Origin: Planctomycetota bacterium
GTDB taxonomy: Bacteria; Planctomycetota; Planctomycetia; Pirellulales; PNKZ01
Length of the DNA stretch: 64,000 bases
Assembly: GCA_018242585.1 (NCBI GenBank)
Contig: JAFEBQ010000030.1
Location: 1-64,000 of the forward strand
Direction of reading: 5' to 3'
Positions within the stretch are counted from its first letter, which is position 1, and every line of letters begins with the position of its first letter. The notes under the pieces are model-generated. The model ran no database searches and had not been told where the DNA came from. It saw nothing but the letters and a program-made list of their open reading frames with translations. The translations under genes were made by a program, and so were the position numbers. Shown one piece after another: positions 44,176-51,812 of the stretch.

Positions 44176-44274
44176 CCGAGTTGAGAGCGCGAGAAGAGGG
44201 ACGAAGTCCGCGCCGCTCAGCTTAACGCACCGCGCGCTCTGAGTGAACTAGGTATCACGATCACCCAAAGGCAT

Positions 44275-44362
44275 CGGGTGCCATGCTCAAGTCAGCAGAC
44301 TTGAGCATGTGAAGCGGGAACAAGGCATGCTCAAGCCTGGGGGGGCTTGAGCATGGCACCCG
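44275..44362. repeat. Nested inverted repeat of four CATGCTCAAG units
   Basis: Outer 17-bp arms CGGGTGCCATGCTCAAG (44275-44291) and CTTGAGCATGGCACCCG (44346-44362) are perfect inverse copies. Two more inner units of the same word, in alternating orientation, lie at about 44300 and 44325. The array could fold as two small hairpins or one long one. It lies between the methyltransferase start and the glycan operon end. Confidence 0.8.
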
Positions 44363-44413
44363 CGCGGATGGATGCGCGCGAGATATCAGTCGGCGGTTAG
44401 CGCCAGATGAGAC

Positions 44414-44560
44414 TTATCGCGACGAAGTGGCCGGTGCGGCGGCGCTGGTGGCGTCGCCGGTCAGCGTGGGGGTCGCGAAGGGAACGACGTAATACGTCCG
44501 TAGGCGACGGCCGAACAGAGCGACCGATTCTTCGTGCAACGCCTGGGGATGCGCGTTCAT
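44414..44560 (-). CDS. Small protein (48 aa), translationally coupled to the membrane protein gene
   Basis: The ATG at 44558-44560 overlaps the upstream stop codon as ATGA, the hallmark of coupled translation. The 48-aa product (MNAHPQALHEESVALFGRRL, then TYYVVPFATPTLTGD) is soluble and has no known domain. It is the last frame of the glycan operon. The tight overlap is the main reason to believe it. Confidence 0.55.
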   Translation of the reverse strand: MNAHPQALHEESVALFGRRLRTYYVVPFATPTLTGDATSAAAPATSSR

Positions 44561-46107
44561 GGGGTGGCTGGCGCTCGGCGTGGTGAATAAAAGGAACTGG
44601 CCAGCATGACCGCGCCGGCCAAAGCGAACAGCCAGGCGTGGCCAAGCGTCCACTCGGCCGCAGTCGCCAGCGGGCCGGGAGATTGCGTCAAAGTCGACGA
44701 ATCGAGTGCCGTGGGCAGAATGGGTCGTAGCGTGGGATGGCGGAGCAAGGTGGCCAGCCGCGCGGCGTCGGGATAGGGCAGGGTCGCGTCGGCCGGGAAG
44801 TGGGACTGATCGCCGGCGAAGAATGCGACACAAGCTTGACGACCCGCCTCGAGTCGCGCTGACATGCGGTCAAGATGCTCGGGCACATGGCGCGTCGCGT
44901 GCAGTGTTCCGGCAATCGCGGCCAGCGTCCACACGAGCGTCAATACTTGCAGCGGCGAGCGACGGTCGACACGCGCCCACAGCCGGAACCGTGGCGTCAA
45001 TGCCGCTAGCGCCAGCAAATTGGCGATCGGGCCGACAACCAGCAAATCGAGATACCGACTGGCCAGACCGCCAGACCCGCGGGCCCAAGCGATTCCCGCC
45101 GCCTGGGCGACAGTCCACACCCCGAGGCCAAGCGCAAATGTCTCGAGCGGCGACAGCCGCCGCGGTCGACGAACCAGGCTCATCAACAGCGTGGCCAGCG
45201 GCGCGTACATCAGCGGCGCGAGCCAGGGTCGTTTGCAGGGCCACGCCAAGGCCCGGCCGAACATATAGATGAAATCGCTGACGCCCAGCGAAGGACCATC
45301 GACAGGCGCCGGCAACGAAGTGTGCCCGAGCGCGCCGGCGATCACGATTCCCGTGGCTAGGGCCAAGGTTGGCAGGTGCGTGCGCCGTGCCGTGCGATCG
45401 GACCAAACGGAATAACCTTCGACCACCACGACTGCCGCCGCCGCCATTAGTCCCGAGCCCAGCGAGAGAATCGCCGCCACGGCCGCCAAGGCGCCGACAA
45501 TCCAGCCGGCGCTCAACGGCGGCCGCTGGGTCAGGCCGGCGATGGCGACTAGGGAGAACAAGACCAGAAAGTAAAACTGACATTGAAACCCACACAGCAG
45601 ATTCTCGTGTCCATAGGGAACGCCGAACAGCATGGCGATTCCAATCGCCAGCGCCATGAAGACGCGACGGTCAACCAGACGGCCACAGCACCAGGTGATG
45701 AACAACGCGGTCAGCGCTGACAAGAACGCCCCAACGGTCGTCTGCAATCGCGGCTCCCAGCGTCCGTTGAGCTTGAGCAAAGCCAGATCGAGCAATCGCG
45801 TGCTGGTGATGCGATGCTCGTTATGGGGTGCGAACAGCGCCGAAGCGGTCAGCCGGCCTTCGAGCGCCGGGACATACAATTGCATCGCCTCGGCATCCCA
45901 CTGGTCCCAGAATGGCACACTGACCGAGTAGATATCGAGGCACCAGCAGCGGCTGGCAAAAACCAGCAAGGCCACGGCGAACGCGGCAAGTGTCACCTGA
46001 CGTCGAGTGGGCTCGCCCGCAGTGGCGGTCCCCAGCCAAGCCGTGGCGCGAGGCGCCGGTTGCAGGGCCTGCCTGATCGTTGGATTCTCGTGGGTGACAC
46101 TGGCCAT
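44557..46107 (-). CDS. Polytopic membrane protein of the glycan operon (GT-C-like)
   Basis: A 516-aa product with about ten to twelve TM helices. The first loop has acidic and aromatic residues typical of GT-C glycosyltransferases or polymerases (VPFWDQWDAEAMQLYVPALE, with LFAPHNEHRI). No exact family could be set. A cytoplasmic N-terminus of about 35 residues precedes TM1. The ATG at 46107 is chosen because it follows the GT2 stop by 10 bp. It probably adds or moves lipid-linked sugars made by its neighbours, an inference from topology and context. Confidence 0.75.
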   Translation of the reverse strand: MASVTHENPTIRQALQPAPRATAWLGTATAGEPTRRQVTLAAFAVALLVFASRCWCLDIYSVSVPFWDQWDAEAMQLYVPALEGRLTASALFAPHNEHRITSTRLLDLALLKLNGRWEPRLQTTVGAFLSALTALFITWCCGRLVDRRVFMALAIGIAMLFGVPYGHENLLCGFQCQFYFLVLFSLVAIAGLTQRPPLSAGWIVGALAAVAAILSLGSGLMAAAAVVVVEGYSVWSDRTARRTHLPTLALATGIVIAGALGHTSLPAPVDGPSLGVSDFIYMFGRALAWPCKRPWLAPLMYAPLATLLMSLVRRPRRLSPLETFALGLGVWTVAQAAGIAWARGSGGLASRYLDLLVVGPIANLLALAALTPRFRLWARVDRRSPLQVLTLVWTLAAIAGTLHATRHVPEHLDRMSARLEAGRQACVAFFAGDQSHFPADATLPYPDAARLATLLRHPTLRPILPTALDSSTLTQSPGPLATAAEWTLGHAWLFALAGAVMLASSFYSPRRAPATP

Positions 46108-46117
46108 CGCGACATCC

Positions 46118-46993
46118 TTAAGCGGCACGCCGCGCGGCGATCGATTCGGCGCCGCGCTCGGGCCGTTCGAGCTGTTCCACCCGTTCGGCCAGGGCCAGGC
46201 ACTGGGCCTCGACACGCGTCAGCCGGTCGTCGTGGCCCGCGTGCAACGCCAACCGGTCGGCCAGCAGATCGTCCGAGATCAGCAGCTTTTCGGCGTACAC
46301 GCGTAACAACGTGGCCAGATAGCGACGACCCATTTCGCGCAGCCGTAGATTCGACGACCCCCAAGTGCGGCCGGTCCACGAGATGGGAATCTGGGCGATG
46401 TTGTATTGCCGCACCAGCGCCGACAGGGCCAGCTCGATGGTGATGTTGAAGTGGCAACTGCGGAACGGCCCGCTCTCGCGGATCACGTGGGTGCGATAGG
46501 CCTTGAAGGCGTTGGTCAGGTCATTGAATGGGCAGCGGAACATCCACTGCATGCACTTGTTCACGATCCGGTTCACGATCAGCTTCACGCGCGGATACTC
46601 GACGACCTTGCTCCCCTTGACGAACCGCGAGCCGAACACGCAGTCGTAGCCTTCGCAAATCTTGCGATAGTAGGCGATCACGTCGACCGGGTGGTCCGAG
46701 GAATCAGCCATGCAGATCACCACCACGTCGCCCGTGACGGCGTCGAGACCGGCGCGAATCGCCCGGCCAAAGCCACCCGGCGCGGTGCGATTGACGGTGC
46801 GAATGCGTGAGTCCTGGCGCATCAATTCGGCGATCACCGCGGCGGTGCCGTCCCGGCTGTTGTCGTTGACGATGATCATCTCGTACGGGACATGCTCGGC
46901 GCGCAGCGCCTGTTGCAGGTCGGCCACGGTCGGTGGCAGATTCTGTTCTTCATTGTATGCCGGGATGACGATCGACAGCTCGAGCGGCTTCAT
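46118..46993 (-). CDS. Family 2 glycosyltransferase (dolichol-phosphate-mannose-synthase-like)
   Basis: A 291-aa GT-A enzyme. It begins LSIVIPAYNEEQNLPPTV. The nucleotide-binding NDNSRDGTAA motif follows, then the DxD-like MADSSDHP, GSRFVKGS and the acceptor-region SWTGRTWGSSN. DPM1/GtrB-like enzymes transfer a sugar from a nucleotide donor to a polyprenyl phosphate. There are no C-terminal TM helices; instead the last 40 residues form a charged coiled coil. It lies between the epimerase gene (18 bp away) and the membrane protein gene (10 bp away). Confidence 0.9.
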   Translation of the reverse strand: MKPLELSIVIPAYNEEQNLPPTVADLQQALRAEHVPYEMIIVNDNSRDGTAAVIAELMRQDSRIRTVNRTAPGGFGRAIRAGLDAVTGDVVVICMADSSDHPVDVIAYYRKICEGYDCVFGSRFVKGSKVVEYPRVKLIVNRIVNKCMQWMFRCPFNDLTNAFKAYRTHVIRESGPFRSCHFNITIELALSALVRQYNIAQIPISWTGRTWGSSNLRLREMGRRYLATLLRVYAEKLLISDDLLADRLALHAGHDDRLTRVEAQCLALAERVEQLERPERGAESIAARRAA

Positions 46994-47011
46994 AAGGTTC
47001 TCGCTACCGGC

Positions 47012-48082
47012 CTAGGCGATGATCGGGCGGAGTTCGGCTTCGTGGCGCGTGACCCAGCCGGCAATGTCGCCGACAATGGCGGCCACGTTGCGCTCGGGGC
47101 GCCAGTTGAAATCGCGGGTGACTTTGCGGTTATCGGTCTGGTAAATCCGCAGGTCGACCGACGAGGTCTCGGCCTGGGCATCGATCGTGACGCGCCGGCC
47201 GAGGACTTGCTGGCACACGTCGGTCAACTCGCACAGCGAAGCCGACACCCCGGGGCCGCCTCCCACGTTGTAAACCTGGCCACGCCAGCGCGCCGGTTCG
47301 GCCATCTGGCGAACCAGCAACTGGAACAAGTCGTCGACATGGAGCATGTCGCGGACTTGCTTGCCGCGGCCGCCAAAGCCCGTGTAGCGCAGCCCGCGGC
47401 CAAACAAGTGCCGTGCGACCCACAGGGTGACGACCCCTTGATCGACTTTGCCCATCTGCCACGGGCCGGTCAGGATGCCACAGCGGTTGATCAGCGCGGG
47501 CAGCCCGCGACTGTAGGCGTACTCTTGAATCAACAGTTCGCTGGCCAGCTTGGACGCGCCGTACAGCGAGCGCGCGCCGGGCAGGGGGAACTCTTCGGCC
47601 ACGCCAGCCGTGGAAAACCCCGGTACCGTGTCAGCCGCCGTCCAAGCGAAGCGCGTCGATTGTTCTTGCCAATCGAGCGCGTTGAGCGGTTCGATCGGAT
47701 AGACCCGACTGGTGCTCAAGAAGAGCAGGGCGGCGTTGCGCCGGCGGACTGCTTCCAGGCAATTGATCGTGCCGACCAGATTGTTCTGCAACAGTGGTGC
47801 GGGCGAATCGACGAGCCCGGCCTGGACCGACGGTTCGGCCGAGCAGTCGATCAGCAGCTCGAATTCAGGCCAGGCGTCGACATCCTCGGGACAGCGTATA
47901 TCGCCGTGCAGGAACTCGACGCCGTGTTCGCGCAGCCGGGGCAGGTTCAGCTCGCTGCCGCGGCGCTTCAGATTGTCGACCGCCACGACCCGGGTATCGG
48001 CGAACGCCCGCTTGAACAGCACGGCCAGGTTGGCGCCCACAAAGCCTGCGCCGCCGGTGATCAGGATTCGCTGGAAGTTCAC
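47012..48082 (-). CDS. NAD-dependent sugar epimerase/dehydratase (extended SDR, CDP-paratose-2-epimerase-like)
   Basis: A 356-aa extended short-chain dehydrogenase. The Rossmann motif ITGGAGFVGANL (residues 8-19) and catalytic YGASK are present. GKQVRDMLHVDDL is the epimerase-type substrate motif shared with CDP-tyvelose/CDP-paratose 2-epimerases. Enzymes of this group change the configuration of a nucleotide-linked sugar using bound NAD. It starts 27 bp after the first epimerase gene. A pair of such enzymes, followed by a GT2 and a membrane protein, suggests synthesis of a dideoxy- or epimerised surface sugar. Confidence 0.9.
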   Translation of the reverse strand: MNFQRILITGGAGFVGANLAVLFKRAFADTRVVAVDNLKRRGSELNLPRLREHGVEFLHGDIRCPEDVDAWPEFELLIDCSAEPSVQAGLVDSPAPLLQNNLVGTINCLEAVRRRNAALLFLSTSRVYPIEPLNALDWQEQSTRFAWTAADTVPGFSTAGVAEEFPLPGARSLYGASKLASELLIQEYAYSRGLPALINRCGILTGPWQMGKVDQGVVTLWVARHLFGRGLRYTGFGGRGKQVRDMLHVDDLFQLLVRQMAEPARWRGQVYNVGGGPGVSASLCELTDVCQQVLGRRVTIDAQAETSSVDLRIYQTDNRKVTRDFNWRPERNVAAIVGDIAGWVTRHEAELRPIIA

Positions 48083-48109
48083 GCGCGGTTCTCGCTTGGC
48101 AACAAGGGA

Positions 48110-49189
48110 TTAAGCGGCGGCACGGCGCGGGTGACGCAGCGACCAACTGCGATGAATCTCGGACAGGATGTCGCGCAGGTCGTAGCGGTAGGACCACGTG
48201 GGGAAGTGGGCGCGGAACTTGCTGACATCGCTGACGTACCAGATGTGGTCGCCGCTGCGATTCTGCTCTTGGTATTGCCACGTGAGCCTGTTGCCCGAGA
48301 TTTTCTCGCACAGGGCGATGGCTTCGCGCATCGAGCAGTGACTGTGACGGCTGCCGCCGGCGTTGTAGACCTCGCCCGGGCGCGGGGCCTGGCTGAAATG
48401 CCAGAACATGTTCACCAGATCATAAGCGTGGATGTTGTCGCGGACTTGCTTCCCCTGGTAGCCATAGATCGTGTAGGGACGCCCCTCGACGCAGCACCGC
48501 ATCAGATAGGAAAGGAAGCCGTGCAGTTCGGTTCCCGAGTGCCCGCCGCCGGTCAGGCACCCGCCGCGGAAGACGCCCGTATTCAGGCCGAAGTAGCGGC
48601 CGTATTCTTGGACCAGGACGTCGGCCGCCACTTTCGAGGAGCCGAATAGCGAGTGTTTGCTCTGGTCAATCGACATCGACTCGTCGATGCCGCGTTCGAA
48701 GAACGGATGCGCCGCGTCGATCTCCCAGCGCGAGTCGGTCTCGACCAGCGGCAGCCGATTGGGCGTGTCGCCGTAGACCTTGTTGGTCGAAGTGAAGATG
48801 AACGTCGATTCCGGCGCAAAGTTGCGAGTCGCTTCCAGTAGTACCAAGGTGCCTTGCGCATTGACCGAGAAATCGGTAAATGGCTCGCGCGCCGCCCAAT
48901 CGTGCGAAGGCTGCGCCGCGGTGTGAATCACCACGCGAATGTCGGAGCCATATTGGCGAAAGATCTGGTCAATGGCCGGCTGGTCGCGGATGTCGACCGA
49001 GTAGTGCTGGTAACCGGGGACCAGGTTTTGGAGTTGCCGGCGGCTCCAATCGGTCGAGGCCTCGGCGCCAAAGAAGTACTGGCGCATATCGTTGTCGATG
49101 CCGACGACTTCGAAGCCTTCGTCGCTAAAGCGGCGCACCGATTCGGCGCCGATCAAGCCGGCGGCCCCGGTGACAATCGCGACGCTCAT
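48110..49189 (-). CDS. NAD-dependent epimerase, CDP-paratose-2-epimerase-like
   Basis: A 359-aa extended SDR, first gene of the glycan operon. The Rossmann motif [16 protein letters not shown] starts at residue 6, and [12 protein letters not shown] and [13 protein letters not shown] are typical of CDP-tyvelose 2-epimerases. The active-site segment is SLFGSSK, so the position normally occupied by catalytic Tyr (YxxxK) holds Phe. This may be a feature of its subfamily or a loss of oxidoreductase activity. The ATG at 49189 follows AGGGAG; an upstream open extension of 38 codons is not needed. Confidence 0.9.
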   Translation of the reverse strand: MSVAIVTGAAGLIGAESVRRFSDEGFEVVGIDNDMRQYFFGAEASTDWSRRQLQNLVPGYQHYSVDIRDQPAIDQIFRQYGSDIRVVIHTAAQPSHDWAAREPFTDFSVNAQGTLVLLEATRNFAPESTFIFTSTNKVYGDTPNRLPLVETDSRWEIDAAHPFFERGIDESMSIDQSKHSLFGSSKVAADVLVQEYGRYFGLNTGVFRGGCLTGGGHSGTELHGFLSYLMRCCVEGRPYTIYGYQGKQVRDNIHAYDLVNMFWHFSQAPRPGEVYNAGGSRHSHCSMREAIALCEKISGNRLTWQYQEQNRSGDHIWYVSDVSKFRAHFPTWSYRYDLRDILSEIHRSWSLRHPRRAAA

Positions 49190-49475
49190 GTTGGCAACTC
49201 CCTTTGCACTGGCGGCGGGCGCATCGTGCGCCCGGTGGTGGACTGCTGCAAGTGTGCGGTTCGGTGGACAAGACACCCTGGGCGAGCGGGCAATAGCCCA
49301 CACGTCCGTGGCTCAGCGCTGAAAACGCCCGGCTCAAAGAACTGACGGAAGTGCGCATTCCTTGCGCGAAACCGAGCGCTCTATCCCTCGAGCGCCGGCG
49401 AATCGTACCCCCCCGGTGGCGCTCGGGACAAGAGCAGTGCCGCTGGCTGAGCTTGCAGGCGCGGCCTGCTAGCAA

Positions 49476-49508
49476 CAAGGCCCGGGCAATTGACTTGCCC
49501 GGGCCTTG
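49476..49508 (-). terminator. Strong hairpin, probable terminator of the CBS-protein gene
   Basis: A perfect 14-bp stem CAAGGCCCGGGCAA / TTGCCCGGGCCTTG surrounds a 5-base loop TTGAC. It lies about 100 bp beyond the stop of the minus-strand CBS gene and before the glycan operon start. Confidence 0.6.
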
Positions 49509-49540
49509 CTTGGCGGTTGGTGCGACGTGATAGCGGGGCG

Positions 49541-49593
49541 AGACACGGCCTGCCTGGGTAGACACGGCCAGCCTGGGTAGACACGGCCAGCCT
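49541..49593. repeat. Tandem repeat, 19-bp unit, about 2.8 copies
   Basis: AGACACGGCCTGCCTGGGT is followed by AGACACGGCCAGCCTGGGT and a partial third copy AGACACGGCCAGCCT, with a single T-to-A difference between the first two. It lies just after the CBS gene stop. Confidence 0.85.
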
Positions 49594-49609
49594 AATAAAC
49601 CCCGCTCGC

Positions 49610-50047
49610 TTAGCCGTGGATGTACGTCTTGAGATAATGATTCTCGATCACGGTCTGGTTGAGTTGCGCCTTGACCAGGTCGCCGATCGAGATCATGCCC
49701 ACCAGATTGTCCCCGTCGAGGACCGGCAGGTGGCGAATTCGGTGATCGGTCATCACGCCCATGATGTATTCGACCGAGTTCTCAGGGGTGCCGGTCACCA
49801 GATCGGTCGACATGTAATCCGAGACGAGCAGCCGATTGATCGAACCTTCATTCTCGGCGCACGCGCGGAGCAGATCGCGCTCGGAAACGATGCCCACCAT
49901 GCCGCGGCAACGCGCCGGATCGGCGCACACCAGCAGGGCGCCGCAACGATGGATCACCAACGAGTGAATCACTTCACCCAACGTGGCGGTCGGTGCGATG
50001 GTGTAAACGGTCGAACCCTTGGTGCGCAGGATGTCGTTCAAGGTCAT
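49610..50047 (-). CDS. Two-CBS-domain protein
   Basis: A 145-aa protein made of one Bateman module: CBS1 about residues 8-66 (TLGEVIHSLVIHRCGALLV, then GIVSERDLLRA) and CBS2 about 75-130 (YMSTDLVTGTPENSV, DHRIRHLPVLDGDNLVGMISIGDLV). Such modules bind adenosine nucleotides and regulate partners. No partner domain is fused, and the neighbours are not obvious targets, so its role is unknown. The ATG at 50047 is close to CBS1, as usual. Confidence 0.9.
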   Translation of the reverse strand: MTLNDILRTKGSTVYTIAPTATLGEVIHSLVIHRCGALLVCADPARCRGMVGIVSERDLLRACAENEGSINRLLVSDYMSTDLVTGTPENSVEYIMGVMTDHRIRHLPVLDGDNLVGMISIGDLVKAQLNQTVIENHYLKTYIHG

Positions 50048-50523
50048 GTTCTAGCTCCGCGAGAACAGCGTGACGATGGAATGAAACGAGGTGTCGGCGT
50101 GCCTGCCGAGCGTTGTGTCGGAACTCACCCGGGCACCGCGGAATTGCGGCGATGCGAACTCACCAGATGTGATCCGGCCACGGCCTCATGCGCCGCCAAC
50201 AATGCAACTACCGCAGCATAATGCCCGGGGCTGAGCGGAGTCAAAACTTTTTGGCGCGTAAATCTAAGAGCCGGGCCATGTTACATTTTTCACAAAGCCG
50301 ATATTCGTGACGGCGATTCACGACAGATGCGCTCACGCGGCACTCGGTAGGGTGCCTTGTGGGCGGCAAAGTATCGCAATGCGAAAGGAAAGAAAGGAAT
50401 CGCGATTCGGTCGTCACCACCGGCAGGGTGAAACCATTCATCGCGTCGTTGCCGCAGATAAGGTGCCCACAGGGCACCCTGCAAAGCGCGCGGCCAATAG
50501 GCGATTGATGGCGTCGACGTCCA
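50048..50523. other. Gene-free region with an inverted repeat
   Basis: No gene was supported. GTAGGGTGCCTTGTGGGC at 50347-50364 and GCCCACAGGGCACCCTGC at 50465-50482 are inverted near-copies flanking about 100 bp. The left part probably holds the CBS gene promoter. Confidence 0.5.
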
Positions 50524-51708
50524 TTACCGTGTCGGCAGTTCGGCCGCTTGCAGTTTGCGGAACGACAGATCAGTCGTTGGGTCGTGCCCCTGCAACTGCA
50601 AGGTGCCCGCCTCGACGCGCAGCCCTTGCCGCGGATTGGCGTTGGCAGGGCGAGTGTCAGTCCAGTCGCTCACCTGCACGCCGTTGACCCAGGTTGCCAT
50701 GTGATCTCCCGAGGCGATCAGCGTCATGGGGAACCAGGTGAAGTCGTCCGCTATTACGCGCCGCGCATTCTGCCGTCGATAGAACCCGCCGGTGCCGCAA
50801 TCAATCGGTTGCGACCGGTCGCCGTCCTTAAAGCCGTTTTGAATCTGGCACTCGTAGCCGTTCGTGTTCTCGCCGGGGATGCAGCGAAAGAAGACGCCTG
50901 AGTTCAGGTGTTTGCCGTTCGAAAAAACTTCCATCTGATAAACAAAGTCGGCGAACCGCGGCGCGCTTTCCAGTTGCCCGCGGCCATCCTTCACGTTCAG
51001 TTCGCCGGCCGAGGTGACGCTGAACTTGCTCTTCATGTCCGGGAACGTCTTCCAGCCGGTCAAATCCTTGCCGTTGAACAGACTGTTGAGCCCCAGCGGC
51101 TTGAGCTTGATATTGCGAAACGAAACCGCTCCGGTGCGGAACTGCAGCGCGACGCGGCCCCGCCCCAACGGCGCGGGGTCGGTGTAGTCGAGCACCGTGC
51201 GGCCGTCGAGCTGCACGACGAAGTGGCCGCCTTGGGCGGTCACCTGGAACGATTGCCAATCAGTGCTGGCTCGGTAATCGCTGCCCTTCTGGCGCTGGAC
51301 AAAGCTGCCGGTGGGGAAGGGGCTGAGCTGCGGGTCGGCGATGTTCAGTTCGTAGCAATCCTTCGTCGGATCGGTCGGCACGGCCGGCGTGCGCAGGAAC
51401 ACGCCGCTGTTGGTGTCGAGCCCGGCGCGGAAGTCGACCCGCAGCACGTAGTCGCCAAAATCGCTGGTCGTGGTCAGAAAGCCGCCTTCCCCTTCGGAAA
51501 CTGACATCGCGCCATCAGCGACGCGCCAGTTGGCCTTGCTGGTCGCTGTCCAACCGTAATCGGACTCGCCGTCGAACAGCAGAATCCAACCATCGGCTAG
51601 TTCAGCCGCCGAGAGCTTGTTTGGTTCGTCGGCAGCCTGGGCAATAGTGCCAACCAGGGCGACACTGAGACAGGCGACAACGAAACAAGGCAGGAAATGC
51701 GTGCGCAT
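50524..51708 (-). CDS. Exported protein with two DUF1080 (3-keto-disaccharide hydrolase-like) domains
   Basis: A 394-aa product with a signal peptide (about residues 1-25, ending AQAAD). Two concanavalin-like DUF1080 domains follow: about 30-205 (DGWILLFDGESDYGWTA, GFLTTTSDFGDYVLRVDFR, NSGVFLRT) and about 208-392 (LFNGKDLTGWKTF, FVYQMEVFSNGKHLNSGVFF). DUF1080 proteins bind or hydrolyse sugars and are very numerous in planctomycetes; some are reported to act on 3-keto-glycosides. The ATG at 51708 begins the signal peptide. It is single, in the same direction as the large TolC-like gene. Confidence 0.9.
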   Translation of the reverse strand: MRTHFLPCFVVACLSVALVGTIAQAADEPNKLSAAELADGWILLFDGESDYGWTATSKANWRVADGAMSVSEGEGGFLTTTSDFGDYVLRVDFRAGLDTNSGVFLRTPAVPTDPTKDCYELNIADPQLSPFPTGSFVQRQKGSDYRASTDWQSFQVTAQGGHFVVQLDGRTVLDYTDPAPLGRGRVALQFRTGAVSFRNIKLKPLGLNSLFNGKDLTGWKTFPDMKSKFSVTSAGELNVKDGRGQLESAPRFADFVYQMEVFSNGKHLNSGVFFRCIPGENTNGYECQIQNGFKDGDRSQPIDCGTGGFYRRQNARRVIADDFTWFPMTLIASGDHMATWVNGVQVSDWTDTRPANANPRQGLRVEAGTLQLQGHDPTTDLSFRKLQAAELPTR

Positions 51709-51812
51709 CGAACATCCTTTGGGGCGAAGGGGCAGGGGAGCGAGCACGCCTCAGCCTACTTGTCGCCCGGGCCGATGCAAGAGCCGAGCGGCTTGATAAG
51801 AGAGCTGCCGCG

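Larger units (their letters stand above)
49190..49609. other. Intergenic region with terminator and 19-bp tandem repeat
   Basis: Holds the glycan-operon promoter region, a strong hairpin at 49476-49508 and a short tandem repeat at 49541-49593. No gene is supported. Confidence 0.6.

Noticed and set aside
46892-48649. Long plus-strand open frame opposite the GT2 and epimerase genes
   Set aside because: It is the mirror of strong family matches on the minus strand; high GC makes antisense frames stay open.
49541-49593. Possible CRISPR-like array
   Set aside because: Units are directly adjacent with no spacers, so it is a simple tandem repeat.
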